DNA of 35,479 nt. Origin: a virus. Position numbers and translations under genes: made by a program. The stretch covers positions 1 to 35,479 of the IMG/VR virus record IMGVR_UViG_3300035661_000189; one strand, given 5' to 3'. Positions within the stretch are counted from its first letter, which is position 1. The number at the start of each line of letters is the position of its first letter. The notes under the pieces are model-generated. The model ran no database searches and was not told the DNA's origin. It saw nothing but the letters and a program-made list of their open reading frames with translations. Positions 14,401 through 22,677 of this stretch are shown piece after piece.

Positions 14401-16080
14401 AGTGGGGAATATCCAACGACCTAATCCAGAACGAGCAAGATCAGATACATCCTTTCCCAGTACTGATGTTTGAATAGAATCTTTACTAAAGACTTCATTA
14501 TTTAATTCATCATATTCTTTTTTCCATTGCCAATTAAGATAGTGTTGGTCATCCATTTTAACAATAGAAAGATTACCTCTTTGATCTTCTGGTAATAAAT
14601 CAATAGATTCTTTAAGATTATTATATGCTCGTTGAGCATCTACAGCACGTACATATCCACCTGAGCCATTACGTCCAAATACTGCATTGCCTTCAAATAA
14701 TTTATCTGTCTCATTAATCAATGACATAGATTGATTATAATAAGGCATACGAGATTCTTTCATTATTTGAAAGGTCTGATTTACTTCTTCTTCTCGTTTT
14801 GTAGCATTAAGAATATTAGGATCATAACGAGATTGTACAAAACTTGTTCGTACAGCATCGTCCTGAGCTTGTATATCTGCAATAAGTTTAGCAGAAAGAT
14901 CAGGGTGCATTCTCCCTACTTCAGGAGCAATCGCTTTAGGTAATACCCAATCATGGACAATTTCACCTTTATCTACTCCAAGAGCAGCAGCTAATTTACC
15001 TGTAGGTTCTTTAATAGCAGCAAGAGCAGATTTCTCTGCTGCTACTGGATTAGCTACATTAGTAATTGCTAATGGAGAATCAATTGGTATCTTAGGAGTA
15101 TAAATACTAGCAGGAAGCTCTTTAGTAGCTTTTAATACTTTTGCACTTTCCATCCCAATAAAGTTAAGTGGATTTAATGCTATTTCCCCTGCTGTTGCAA
15201 GAGCAGCCTGTTCTTTTGGATTAGTACCTGTGTCTGTTATACCAAGTGCTTTTAATTTAGCTTCTGTTTCAGGAGTTTGTGTAAATTTGGCACTATTTAT
15301 AAAATCACCAACTACTTTAGCTGGTATATTTAAAGCATCCACAGCTTTTAAAATAGATTCTTGAATAAGTTCGGACTTCTTATCTGAAGGCATTTTAGAA
15401 TGTACATATGCCTGTATGTCAGAAATTACTTCTGCACCCTTAGATGGGTCTTGTTCTTTAATTGTTTGGAATAATCCAGCAATACCAGCAGGAATACTAG
15501 ATAAAATAGAAGCACTAATAGAGGCTACAGCTTTACCTGTATCCTCAAGTTGATTTAATCCAAGAGTTTGCCTCATTGTTACTTGACTAAGTATATTAGT
15601 TAAAGCTAATGTACCAGAAGCAATATTATTATCTACACTATCTTTTGTATTTGATGCAACTCTTTCTCCTAATACTTCTATATTAGAATCTTGACTTTCT
15701 TTATCATCAATAGTTTCATGAGTAGAGGCAATAGCTGTCTTCTGAATATATTTATCTTTTAGTGTAGAAGGTAATGATCCAGTAAGAGCATATCCTTGTA
15801 GAATAGATTTTTTAATACTTTTAGATACTGTAGGATCCCCTATAATACCCGATATGGTATCTTTATTATTTTGTTCTTGTTCTTGATTCCATTTAGCTTT
15901 TTCAGTATCTATAAATTCTGACTGTCCTTTTTGCTGTAGATCAGCAGTAGCAGTATCATAATTAGTAATTAAATTGGGGCCACCTACTGTAGCAGAAGCG
16001 TAAAAAGCCTCCTCAGAGGCTTTCTTAGGAGACATTGTACTAACATCATTTTGAATTGTTGGAACTTGAAAATTATCCAT
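11446..16080 (-). CDS. Giant internal virion / DNA ejection protein (T7 gp16-like role), 1544 aa
   Basis: The longest gene of the window, 1544 residues, far larger than anything but a core/ejection protein in a podovirus (T7 gp16 is about 1318). It is mostly helical with hydrophobic patches, for example IPAGIAGLFQTI around residue 215 and a glycine-rich FGGKYGIPGGGIAYYF in the C-terminal third. The IPRQWIVQTAQQ and GMASIFFQFAAINHKMLMNLIQ segments resemble those seen in large phage ejection proteins. I see no lytic transglycosylase signature, unlike T7 gp16; a lysozyme-like gene is instead at the left window edge. It probably travels with the DNA into the periplasm and inner membrane. Confidence 0.7.
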   Translation of the reverse strand: MDNFQVPTIQNDVSTMSPKKASEEAFYASATVGGPNLITNYDTATADLQQKGQSEFIDTEKAKWNQEQEQNNKDTISGIIGDPTVSKSIKKSILQGYALTGSLPSTLKDKYIQKTAIASTHETIDDKESQDSNIEVLGERVASNTKDSVDNNIASGTLALTNILSQVTMRQTLGLNQLEDTGKAVASISASILSSIPAGIAGLFQTIKEQDPSKGAEVISDIQAYVHSKMPSDKKSELIQESILKAVDALNIPAKVVGDFINSAKFTQTPETEAKLKALGITDTGTNPKEQAALATAGEIALNPLNFIGMESAKVLKATKELPASIYTPKIPIDSPLAITNVANPVAAEKSALAAIKEPTGKLAAALGVDKGEIVHDWVLPKAIAPEVGRMHPDLSAKLIADIQAQDDAVRTSFVQSRYDPNILNATKREEEVNQTFQIMKESRMPYYNQSMSLINETDKLFEGNAVFGRNGSGGYVRAVDAQRAYNNLKESIDLLPEDQRGNLSIVKMDDQHYLNWQWKKEYDELNNEVFSKDSIQTSVLGKDVSDLARSGLGRWIFPTGRFPKDIENASLRSVERGAVLRKDLTDSISKNIASSKHKAELDYLINDAEQKGIEYYSPEKISSIFPKLSKSEAEDLFVTHTYWNRQQQYNHNFLNRIERNRLVAGDMQGLYKKDRTYIGHVSEKVGPSELNNIKEVWDFDKGTPVVLEQDSLKVSGRKIVRLHDPVIGEGTRHEYGLTGADAHLNLLPQEVLPKIPGYSGRRVKESWYVDVKPKTLKVNGRTISDPKGLDAYVLTKAATKTEHEGLKVAEQLQEKYPDHTITVRPERQDNFGRVMTDYGIHQEFLKHSMQRGERLPSLNGPARLEDRMTTLHNTTNSIARTVSMATWEESFKRKFLAGFSEFTKGEFPQYATDIHPKPNMDRAMKQEYNTAHAMFKQYERIKNSETLGDFYYTQGLHTIADTLEKWKLPTGLVEKLRGKHENPLMAAKKLATIFYIHLNIPRQWIVQTAQQWEMYAINPATAQKNFANTAAIKMYLGSESKMMAQFKDTIQSNMKLLGEKAGNKEFLDDIEAIRKSGMLQAVDMNSIVHGVFREADRHLVENVPEKAWKDIVTLAKVPIKASRTIGFDSAELTNRIGNWLQVKDMWKQKYPERNWKTKEAQEEISVEALKLSGGMNRAGQLPYQEGMASIFFQFAAINHKMLMNLIQDNATILNSVQRAKLAAVRFALFGGKYGIPGGGIAYYFIEKSDNEDVKKYAEQIKRGAIDYSTNHLMAAFVEPNEKPDLAVSKALSPYSQGFIPYLDFAWETAKLVDSKPAGPRYPSFGMISSFGQAIEDIQGWWKTRNVNETNYKQMFMEAAEIASGFNNYAQGLAMLGMRDKITRMGNKEGMEFTKQEAYAKMVFGIGTGKEEDLWDLVQKTNDRKTQNKEMGKVIYQQISNQINKLKQDSDIKDYEEHVKRINSFINVLDPNHFNEADKLDVIIEIENIDKKNHTSILQSIMVEHWKYHQEQRTQEWKQIDDILRRIPDPDLQKYMEALRKGNM

Positions 16081-16085
16081 ATATC

Positions 16086-16625
16086 CTAGGGTTTTGTTTG
16101 TGAATCTTTTGCTGGTTTAATTTCTTCACTAAATATAGTCTTTAATCCTCCAGGGAATCCAGCACTAAAGATAGATACACCCGCACCAAATTGAGCAGAG
16201 GCAAGAGCAGAAGCACCTGAAGCATCAGCAGCATTTTGATTAGCAGCACTAATCTCAGCAGAGAAACTTAAATTCTGATTAATAGTAGAAATATTATTTG
16301 CCTCTTGAGAACCAATACTAGCAATAGCCCCAGCAGTTCCAGAAGAGCCACTGATGCCTGTAGAAGCTAGTACTTGTGCTCTGCGTATACGAGCCTCTCT
16401 TTGTTGAGATATACGTGCTCTCTGGGCCTCTGATTCAGCTTGCCTTTGTTGGGCAGCATTAGCCTCATGTTGAGCTTTAGCCCTATCTCTCTCATATTCA
16501 CCAGAGAAATTTTTAACAATACCTTCCCCTACACTACCAATCTTAGAATAGGTAGTGGTTTTAGATCCACTAATAGCTGTGTATTCACCTAGTGTAGGTA
16601 TATCTGCTAGATCTTCTAAACTCAT
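16086..16625 (-). CDS. Internal virion protein B-like (T7 gp14-type), 179 aa
   Basis: This 179-residue protein has a long amphipathic helix rich in Ala, Gln and Arg (AQHEANAAQQRQAESEAQ to about residue 85). An Ala/Ser/Gly-rich, low-complexity hydrophobic half follows (SGSSGTAGAIASIGSQ, ending near FSAGFPGGL). This composition is typical of T7 gp14-like internal proteins, which insert into the outer membrane during DNA ejection. It lies between the tail tube genes and the giant ejection protein, the expected place. Its start overlaps the stop of the gene before it by four bases. Confidence 0.7.
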   Translation of the reverse strand: MSLEDLADIPTLGEYTAISGSKTTTYSKIGSVGEGIVKNFSGEYERDRAKAQHEANAAQQRQAESEAQRARISQQREARIRRAQVLASTGISGSSGTAGAIASIGSQEANNISTINQNLSFSAEISAANQNAADASGASALASAQFGAGVSIFSAGFPGGLKTIFSEEIKPAKDSQTKP

Positions 16626-16933
16626 GTTTTAATTACCATTAATTTATATCCTTTTGGTCTATATCCACTATCAATAAAACCAAATAATCTTTGCCACTTT
16701 TCTATCTTATCAGTAGGAGGAATAGTAAATACTTCTTCTATTCCTCTTAATTTTAAAGTATTTAATATATTAGCAAACTCTAATACATATTTCTTATACT
16801 TTGATAAAGACCATTTAGATACTTTAGTATGTACAATATATATATTAGTATTAACTAAATATTCTAATGAGATAATAATATCATCATCAGAATACATTAC
16901 TTCAGTATTAGACTTTTGGTTTAACTGTGACAT
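16622..16933 (-). CDS. Small GNAT-fold-like virion-associated protein (T7 gp13-like position)
   Basis: The 103-residue protein has strand-helix-strand segments (HTKVSKWSLSKYKKYVLEFA, GIEEVFTIPP, then KIEKWQRLFGFIDSGY). The end, W-x-x-LFGF followed by a strand, is how GNAT acetyltransferase folds finish. The acetyl-CoA loop (Q/R-x-x-G-x-G/A) is not evident, so it is probably catalytically dead. T7 gp13, at the same place between tail tube B and gp14, shows a similar layout. It overlaps tail tubular protein B by 26 bases. The call is positional and structural by eye. Confidence 0.45.
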   Translation of the reverse strand: MSQLNQKSNTEVMYSDDDIIISLEYLVNTNIYIVHTKVSKWSLSKYKKYVLEFANILNTLKLRGIEEVFTIPPTDKIEKWQRLFGFIDSGYRPKGYKLMVIKT

Positions 16934-19142
16934 CTGAAGACCATCCTAATAGTTTCATATCCTTACCTGCTTCTGATAATATTTTAAGACTTAATGCTCT
17001 ACCAGAGCCACGTAATTTATTCTTAGTAACAATTACTCTTTCACCATAATTAAATGTAACTGGGAAGGGTAAAGAACCATCTGGAATATAATTACGAAGT
17101 AAACGATAAGCTTGGAATTGTGCTCCCCATTTACCACTATTAGCACTATTACACCAATCCCATTGTGCTTGTACAAGACAACTTGAAGGAAAATCCAATA
17201 TCCACCCAGTTAAGAAGTAAGTCTCTGTTCTATCAAAATAGAAATTAATATATGGTATTTGTTTAGAATGGGAAATATCACCAAATATTTCATGGCCAGT
17301 AACCAGATAACTAGAATAATCTACACCAATTGAATCATTAGTATACCAATCTTTAAATTTAGTAGAACTATATTTACTAATTGTAAATGTACCATTCTTA
17401 ATAGTTAATAGAGAATAAGGTTCTACTCTTGATACTGTTGAACTAGAACTATAGTTAGGTATTTTAATAAAATCAGCTACATAAGGAGAAGTAGTTGTAC
17501 TTGTATCTCCCATATTATAAACATAAAATGCTTTTAGATTAAGATCTAAATTCATCTGTTTATTATATTTATTTATGTAATTAGTAGTTGAATATGTAGC
17601 AGTATCATTAAATAACCAGCGGAAAGTATTTTTTCTCTCATCAAACATTCCTTTTACGTACTGTTTACAAGTAGCAGAAAGATTATTATAATAAGATTGT
17701 ATTGTATTTAAGATTATATTTTGTACTGCTAATCTACCTGTAGTAGGTTCAGCAATAATGGCATAAATACCAGAATTAGACCAATATACTAATTGCCCCC
17801 CACCTTCTACAATAGAATCAGGACTATCTGTACCAATATTACTTATTTTGTTTACTTGATATGAAGTAGCCTTGAAAATTCCATTATCCCCAGTAACCTC
17901 CCATACCCCATTTTCTGCAAAAACTAATAATGAGGGGCCATGAGAAACTAACTTAATAATTCTAGTTGCTTCTGGTATATGTATTGTTCCACCATCTGTA
18001 TCTAGAATATCACTTATATGGGGAGAAGTTGGGTCATTTTCTTGATAACATTTTCCTAGTGAAGATGGGTTATCTACAATTTGAGAAAAGAAGACATACC
18101 CGCCATAGTTAGGGGAATTAGTATCAGATTGATATAAACTAGATACTACTCCAGAATAGAAGGCTCTTCCTGAATAAGAGGCAACACACTGTACTATTCC
18201 ATAGTCTCCTTCAGTAGGGAGAGTCTGATTTGAAGCATTAGCTCTTGCTGATCCTCTTGTTCTGTAGTCAATAATAAAATGCCCTTTAGGGGCTTGGATA
18301 TTGTCATAAGAATTCTTATACATAACAAGGGCACTAAATTTTTCATAATTAGCAGCGATTGCTTGACTATTAACTTTTCCTAGATACATTATATCTGCAT
18401 TACTAGGCCATCCAGCGGCATATGGCAACCCTGTTGCCGGGTCTGTTGTTGGATTAGGAATATTAAAAACTTCTTGTGCAGGAGAAACTCCAACCCCAGA
18501 AATAGCTTCCAGTTTGGTATTCCATCCTTGGTTTTGTAGATTATAACTATGTATACCTACTCCACCATTAATATACTCAAGATTAGTAAGTCTATGATCT
18601 AGAGCATAATTTTCATATATTCCATAAAAATCTCTTATTTTTAAATAAAGAGGAGTACTTGTTACTGTATTTGCTGTTACATCCCAGACACAGTAAAAAG
18701 GAGTAAATATAGCAGATTGTGATGTACAAACTAATATATTATTAATTATTGCCATTTGAATTCTATCTGGATTTAACGTACTACCAAAAGTAATAGATGT
18801 AAGAATAGCATTACTAGGACTAGTAGCCAATAAGTTTACAAAATATAATTTATCTTTAATTCTAACAACAGCTAAAGATACAGTAGTACTTCCTCCGGGA
18901 CTAGGCCAATAAAAAACTTGTATTTTATTTACTGCCATAGTAGCATCATTATAAGTAGTATTAGTAAAAGCATATCCAGACTCATAATCAAGCCCAAGTC
19001 TACGCCATCTAGATCCATCTAAATTAAGGACAAAGTTCTCCTCATCCAGAGAAGCATTTGCTGGAAATGTAAGTGGACTTGCTTCTGTAATTAAACCTTT
19101 TACAAAAGAATTTATCTGAAGTTCTTTTACTATATTAGCCAT
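16908..19142 (-). CDS. Tail tubular protein B (T7 gp12-like nozzle)
   Basis: The 744-residue protein is beta-rich, with aromatic, Ser, Thr and Asn content typical of tail nozzles. It starts with the conserved opening of gp12-like proteins: a short segment, then INSFVKGLITEASPLTFPANAS and DEENFVLNLDGSRWRR. The FVKGLxTEASxLxFP...D.xN...L.DGS.RRR pattern is the family hallmark. Later segments (VWEVTGDNGIFKATSYQV, GGGQLVYWSNSGIYAI) resemble its beta-propeller. Six copies would form the distal tail tube beneath the adaptor. Its length is close to T7 gp12 (794). Confidence 0.88.
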   Translation of the reverse strand: MANIVKELQINSFVKGLITEASPLTFPANASLDEENFVLNLDGSRWRRLGLDYESGYAFTNTTYNDATMAVNKIQVFYWPSPGGSTTVSLAVVRIKDKLYFVNLLATSPSNAILTSITFGSTLNPDRIQMAIINNILVCTSQSAIFTPFYCVWDVTANTVTSTPLYLKIRDFYGIYENYALDHRLTNLEYINGGVGIHSYNLQNQGWNTKLEAISGVGVSPAQEVFNIPNPTTDPATGLPYAAGWPSNADIMYLGKVNSQAIAANYEKFSALVMYKNSYDNIQAPKGHFIIDYRTRGSARANASNQTLPTEGDYGIVQCVASYSGRAFYSGVVSSLYQSDTNSPNYGGYVFFSQIVDNPSSLGKCYQENDPTSPHISDILDTDGGTIHIPEATRIIKLVSHGPSLLVFAENGVWEVTGDNGIFKATSYQVNKISNIGTDSPDSIVEGGGQLVYWSNSGIYAIIAEPTTGRLAVQNIILNTIQSYYNNLSATCKQYVKGMFDERKNTFRWLFNDTATYSTTNYINKYNKQMNLDLNLKAFYVYNMGDTSTTTSPYVADFIKIPNYSSSSTVSRVEPYSLLTIKNGTFTISKYSSTKFKDWYTNDSIGVDYSSYLVTGHEIFGDISHSKQIPYINFYFDRTETYFLTGWILDFPSSCLVQAQWDWCNSANSGKWGAQFQAYRLLRNYIPDGSLPFPVTFNYGERVIVTKNKLRGSGRALSLKILSEAGKDMKLLGWSSDVTVKPKV

Positions 19143-19344
19143 TGTCTTTTAATCTTGGTTTTTTATCTTTAACTCGTTCTAAATAAAACAAAATGTCTTT
19201 TTCTGCATCACGTTCTGACTTATAAAGGCCAGATAATTCTTCTGGTAATTCCCCTCCGGGAACAAACTTTAAACGGATTAATGTAGTTTTAATATCACGA
19301 AATAATTCTATTTTTTTACCTAGTAATGTCTCGAAACTTTTCAT
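19135..19344 (-). CDS. Small hypothetical protein, 69 aa, between tail tube genes
   Basis: A charged, mostly helical 69-residue protein (MKSFETLLGKKIELFRD; later YKSERDAEKDILFYLERVKDK). It has no membrane segment and I do not recognise the family. It overlaps tail tubular B by eight bases, and its own ATG overlaps the stop of a possible 15-codon ORF, so it appears to be translated by coupling. A tail assembly role is only suggested by position. Confidence 0.55.
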   Translation of the reverse strand: MKSFETLLGKKIELFRDIKTTLIRLKFVPGGELPEELSGLYKSERDAEKDILFYLERVKDKKPRLKDNG

Positions 19345-19388
19345 CGTTGTGGCTTTGGATTAGGTTTCTTTTTGGTTTTACAACTCAT
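19341..19388 (-). CDS. Possible 15-residue basic peptide
   Basis: Starting one base after the tail tubular A stop, a 15-codon frame encodes MSCKTKKKPNPKPQR, and its TGA overlaps the next ATG (ATGA). Eight of fifteen residues are Lys, Arg or Pro. The exact end-to-end fit suggests real translation, or at least a coupling device between tail tubular A and the 69-residue gene. No clear ribosome site precedes it, so confidence is low. Confidence 0.35.
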   Translation of the reverse strand: MSCKTKKKPNPKPQR

Positions 19389-19389
19389 A

Positions 19390-20139
19390 TTATTTACGTC
19401 CATAATTAGGGTATGTGATGCCATTTTTAATACGCCAAGCATCTTGACTCATGCGTCGTTTTTGACTTACTGAGTTCTGTTCTGCTTTTCCATTTTGCAT
19501 TTGTTTAAAGTTTACAAATGAAGTTGCTTTTGATTCATTAAGTAAATAAGAAAACATCTGTACTGGAAGATCAGGAGTGAATGTATCACTAAGAGTAAAA
19601 GCTACTCCCCTCTTACCATGGCCAGAAGATTTACTAGCCATTACTGTAGTGTCTACTGTATTATCAAATGAATCAAATATAATATATTGATCGTCAAATG
19701 ATGTATAATATTGTGGAGCCTTATTATTTAATATATTAAGACTTACCCCACTAAAATCAGAAACTACTTGAATAGTAGTTAAACTTGAATCTCTTCGTGT
19801 TACTAAGTCAAAAAAGTCTTGAGGAGACTTATATAAAATATCTACAAATTTATCTTTAGTATCTGTAGATTTACGAATATTGTACTTAACAAATTCCAGA
19901 CTAATAATAGTGTCTGGAATCTTTAAGTAATTTGGTTTGGCTGTGCTAGAAAGAGCATCAAACTGAAATAACTCATACTGCCAAGGCCAATCACGACCAT
20001 CAACAATATTATTATAAGTAGTTTTTACAGTTTGAGCAATTTGCAATGCTTCAACAGTATCATTAATGCTATTAACAGGATCAGAATCCATATCATTCAA
20101 AATATCCTGTACGATTTCTAATAGTGTTAATTTAGCCAT
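19390..20139 (-). CDS. Tail tubular protein A (T7 gp11-like adaptor)
   Basis: The 249-residue protein opens LTLLEIVQDILNDMDSDPVN, then a helix with TVEALQIAQTVKTTYNNIV, then DGRDWPWQYELFQFDAL. The helix-rich opening with VNSI-x-D-x-x-EALQIA and the RDWPW motif are characteristic of gp11-like gatekeeper/adaptor proteins. Strands with PNYLKIPDTIISLEFVKY follow. Twelve copies would connect the portal to the tail nozzle. Its place just before the nozzle gene agrees with T7 order. Confidence 0.88.
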   Translation of the reverse strand: MAKLTLLEIVQDILNDMDSDPVNSINDTVEALQIAQTVKTTYNNIVDGRDWPWQYELFQFDALSSTAKPNYLKIPDTIISLEFVKYNIRKSTDTKDKFVDILYKSPQDFFDLVTRRDSSLTTIQVVSDFSGVSLNILNNKAPQYYTSFDDQYIIFDSFDNTVDTTVMASKSSGHGKRGVAFTLSDTFTPDLPVQMFSYLLNESKATSFVNFKQMQNGKAEQNSVSQKRRMSQDAWRIKNGITYPNYGRK

Positions 20140-20140
20140 T

Positions 20141-20344
20141 TTACATCAATCCATGAGCTACAAGTACTGCATTAATAGCATTAATTGCTGCTACAATAGC
20201 ATCTGCCTGACCAGTAGTTGTATAACCTGCTGGGGTAGTTGTTGTTGATGCTGTGGTTACTACGTTTGCTACTAGTGTTTGTTTAGTTGTAATCATAGGA
20301 TTATCAAACTTATCTGCTAATAGACTATTTTGTTTTGCGGGCAT
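20141..20344 (-). CDS. Head fibre-like small virion protein, 67 aa
   Basis: The 67-residue protein ends in a Thr-rich stretch (TTASTTTTPAGYTTTGQAD) followed by an Ala/Ile helix (AIVAAINAINAVLVAHGLM). GYTTTxQADAIV...NAI..VL..HGL is a pattern I know from head-fibre-like and small capsid-associated proteins of several phage groups, where the helix forms a trimeric coiled coil. It lies just downstream of the capsid terminator and one base before tail tubular A, so it is probably made in lesser amount than capsid. Confidence 0.55.
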   Translation of the reverse strand: MPAKQNSLLADKFDNPMITTKQTLVANVVTTASTTTTPAGYTTTGQADAIVAAINAINAVLVAHGLM

Positions 20345-20360
20345 TGTATTTCTCCAATAA

Positions 20361-20400
20361 AATTAAAAAGAGGGAGTAGAGGCGAAACCCCTACCCCCTC
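20361..20400 (-). terminator. Intrinsic terminator after the capsid block
   Basis: Read on the minus strand, GAGGGGGTAGGGG (20400-20388) pairs along 13 positions with CCTCTACTCCCTC (20382-20370), with two G-T pairs and a five-base loop. TTTTTAATT follows (20369-20361). It begins 27 bases after the stop of the gene downstream of the capsid. The opposite strand lacks a T-run, so it acts on late transcripts only, partly insulating head genes from tail genes. Confidence 0.88.
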
Positions 20401-20426
20401 AAGGACTAACTAGTTATAGTTATTAT

Positions 20427-20945
20427 TTAAGCTGCTTTAAGCATGTAACGAACCAACAGACGTGCTTTACCTACTGTTGGTACTGTTCCAGTATACAAAG
20501 CTCGAATTACTGTTGGAGCAGTTTGTTGTACTACACCTGTAGTCAATAGTGCACCAGTACCAGAAATACGCCCATTAATAACCAAATTTGCAAGAGGGGC
20601 ATTAGCAGCAGTAATTAAACCTGTAGCATTTACAGCAGTTGTGCCATCAGAAGCAAGATATGTACCAATTGTAATTGCAGTAAGTGCATCAAAAGCAGTT
20701 TCTACAACTAGATCAGCACTAAGCATTATAGCACCAAGGGGCAAAATACCATCCAAACCCCCTTTAGCCCAAGCAGCAGAAGATAGACCATTTATAGCAT
20801 TACCAGCACCAGATGAAGGAGCTTGGAATTCTACAGAAAAGAATTTAATTACATCATCTTCTTGAATACCACCATATGCAGAATTTGTTACACGAACCCC
20901 ATATGAATTTAGTACATTACGTTTAGAATCAAGTTCAAAAGCCAT
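20427..20945 (-). CDS. Putative capsid decoration / head-associated protein, 172 aa
   Basis: The 172-residue protein is Gly/Ala/Thr-rich and beta-dominated, without Cys or membrane spans. It reads like a small structural protein (YGVRVTNSAYGGIQEDDVIKF, then LGAIMLSADLVVETAFDALT, ending GKARLLVRYMLKAA). It follows the major capsid gene after 17 bases and is the last gene before a strong terminator, so it should be made at capsid-like levels, fitting a decoration or head-stabilising role. The LPLGAIM and TAIT-x-GTY-x-ASDG elements recall a family found beside major capsid genes. The exact function is inferred. Confidence 0.6.
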   Translation of the reverse strand: MAFELDSKRNVLNSYGVRVTNSAYGGIQEDDVIKFFSVEFQAPSSGAGNAINGLSSAAWAKGGLDGILPLGAIMLSADLVVETAFDALTAITIGTYLASDGTTAVNATGLITAANAPLANLVINGRISGTGALLTTGVVQQTAPTVIRALYTGTVPTVGKARLLVRYMLKAA

Positions 20946-20962
20946 TTTATATCTCCTTTATA

Positions 20963-21946
20963 TTAGTATGTAGATGCGCTGGTCAAAACAACACCAAGAG
21001 TATCAACACGTTGAGCACCTAAGCCAAAACGAGATGTAACTTGGAACTTATCACCACGACCTTCTGGATCACGCCAACCCTCAGTTTGAGGTTGACGACG
21101 CCATGCATGCATAATAGGTTTGCATGAATCATCAGAAACACACATAAAGATATTAGCAACGTCACCAACAGCAGCAGTAGTATTTGCCAAACCATAAGTA
21201 GAAGCATTGATTGCCTCAGTTGCAGTTTTCAGGGGTAGATAATTAGATGTATAAATATCAAAACCAAAGATATTACGTACAAATTTATGGTCACGAGCAA
21301 AACCATCAGTAATTATACCTTCAAATTGTGGATTATTTGATACGTTTACCAGATTAGTTAAGCTATTAATTGTAGCTTCAACAATAGGGTCAACGATAGC
21401 AATACGACCACCAGCAGGGACATTAGCCTTATCAAAAGCTAGTTTCATTGCAATAAAGTCAGACATTGACATTACGCGAGTAGTAACACCAGAACCACCA
21501 CCAATCCAACGATGAGGACGAGAGTTGACCAAGTTTACGTTGGCATTAGTTTGGGCCAAGTTAGCTACAGAGAGGAAACGAGACTCATGGTTTTCACCCA
21601 GAGCACGGGTAGATTCCATTGCTCTCATTGCCATCAAGGTATCTACTTGAGAACCATCTTCACGAAGATCATCAGATACACGCCAAGCATCACCAATATA
21701 ATCAGTAATGGACAGTGTGATAGTACCAGTATCAATAGGATTGAATACCAGAGGGGTATCTTCAGCAGCATCTTGCAATGTTACTGTACCTACAGTTTTG
21801 ATATTAAGAGTTGTACCAGAACCAAAATCTGAGACATCACGAGACATACCTTCAGGAAGCAGATAGTCATGTAAGTTATCCAAGATAAACTGACTATACT
21901 GTTGTGCTTCGATAAAAGCAGTTGTATTAGTTGTTAATTGAGACAT
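20963..21946 (-). CDS. Major capsid protein (HK97 fold)
   Basis: The 327-residue protein has the typical length and layout of podovirus capsid proteins. An N-terminal arm (MSQLTTNTTAFIEAQQYSQF) is followed by a strand region (DFGSGTTLNIKTVGTVTLQD), a TLSITDYIGDAWRVSDDLRED segment, a long spine helix around 100-125, and a C-terminal region with DKFQVTSRFGLGAQRVDTLGV. The latter is the frequent R-x-G-x-G-x-x-R ending of these proteins. Its neighbours are scaffold before and a decoration candidate after. It is transcribed from its own promoter region at 22.9 kb. Confidence 0.88.
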   Translation of the reverse strand: MSQLTTNTTAFIEAQQYSQFILDNLHDYLLPEGMSRDVSDFGSGTTLNIKTVGTVTLQDAAEDTPLVFNPIDTGTITLSITDYIGDAWRVSDDLREDGSQVDTLMAMRAMESTRALGENHESRFLSVANLAQTNANVNLVNSRPHRWIGGGSGVTTRVMSMSDFIAMKLAFDKANVPAGGRIAIVDPIVEATINSLTNLVNVSNNPQFEGIITDGFARDHKFVRNIFGFDIYTSNYLPLKTATEAINASTYGLANTTAAVGDVANIFMCVSDDSCKPIMHAWRRQPQTEGWRDPEGRGDKFQVTSRFGLGAQRVDTLGVVLTSASTY

Positions 21947-21967
21947 TATTTATTCCTTTTATTTATA

Positions 21968-22675
21968 TTAAGTTGTTTTACCAACTTTTTGACCGGCAAT
22001 CTTCCAAGCAGAAACTAAATCTTTAGTAGAAGCACCTTGTTTTACTCTAGCAGTTAATGAAGTTTGATTTTCATTATCATTTAAAGTTTGGGTATTAATT
22101 GTACCACTAGGTTTTGTTATGATAGAATCTACCTTTTTATTTTCAAGACCAGCTAATTTCATTACAACTGCTGGGGATGATGCAGCTAACCTATTAAGAT
22201 TAGAGATAGAAATCCCAGATTCTTGAGCAATACGAATAAAAGTTGCTTCTGCTTTATCTCCAAATTTCTCTGTAAAAGCAGAGGTTACTAAATTAATATT
22301 ACTTTTAGCAACTACTTGTTGTTCATTTTGTTCAATAGTCTGTTTTACTATTTTCTGTAGGTCTTCTGGAGTAAAATTATTCTGAGGTGGTGTTCCATCA
22401 TTTGAATTACTAGTAGACTTTAGTTCAGTAAGAAGGTCTTCAGTAGTACGACGCTTTGCCAATTCTGCTTTTACAATAGCTAACTCTTCTTCAAGAGTAT
22501 TAATATGCTTTTGTGCATGAGGAACTGATTTAAGAGCATCATCTACTGATGCGTACTTCTTTCCTACTCCTACAAACTCAGAGACTTCTTGTGGAAGAAC
22601 TGGTATAGAAGGAACTACTACAGGTGTTACAGGATCAGGGGTCGCCTGATTAAATACAGTTGTTTCGTTAGGCAA
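21968..22675 (-). CDS. Capsid assembly scaffolding protein, TTG start
   Basis: The 235-residue protein has a Pro/Val-rich N-terminus (PVTPVVVPSIPVLPQEVSEF). A coiled coil around residues 50-85 (HINTLEEELAIVKAELAKRR) follows, then a Gln/Glu helix region and a small basic C-terminal end (QKVGKTT) that could bind capsid. This layout, directly before the capsid gene, is diagnostic of T7 gp9-like scaffolds. It begins with TTG two bases after the preceding stop, with GGA about eight bases upstream, so it relies on coupling. Confidence 0.82.
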   Translation of the reverse strand: MPNETTVFNQATPDPVTPVVVPSIPVLPQEVSEFVGVGKKYASVDDALKSVPHAQKHINTLEEELAIVKAELAKRRTTEDLLTELKSTSNSNDGTPPQNNFTPEDLQKIVKQTIEQNEQQVVAKSNINLVTSAFTEKFGDKAEATFIRIAQESGISISNLNRLAASSPAVVMKLAGLENKKVDSIITKPSGTINTQTLNDNENQTSLTARVKQGASTKDLVSAWKIAGQKVGKTT

Positions 22676-22677
22676 TT

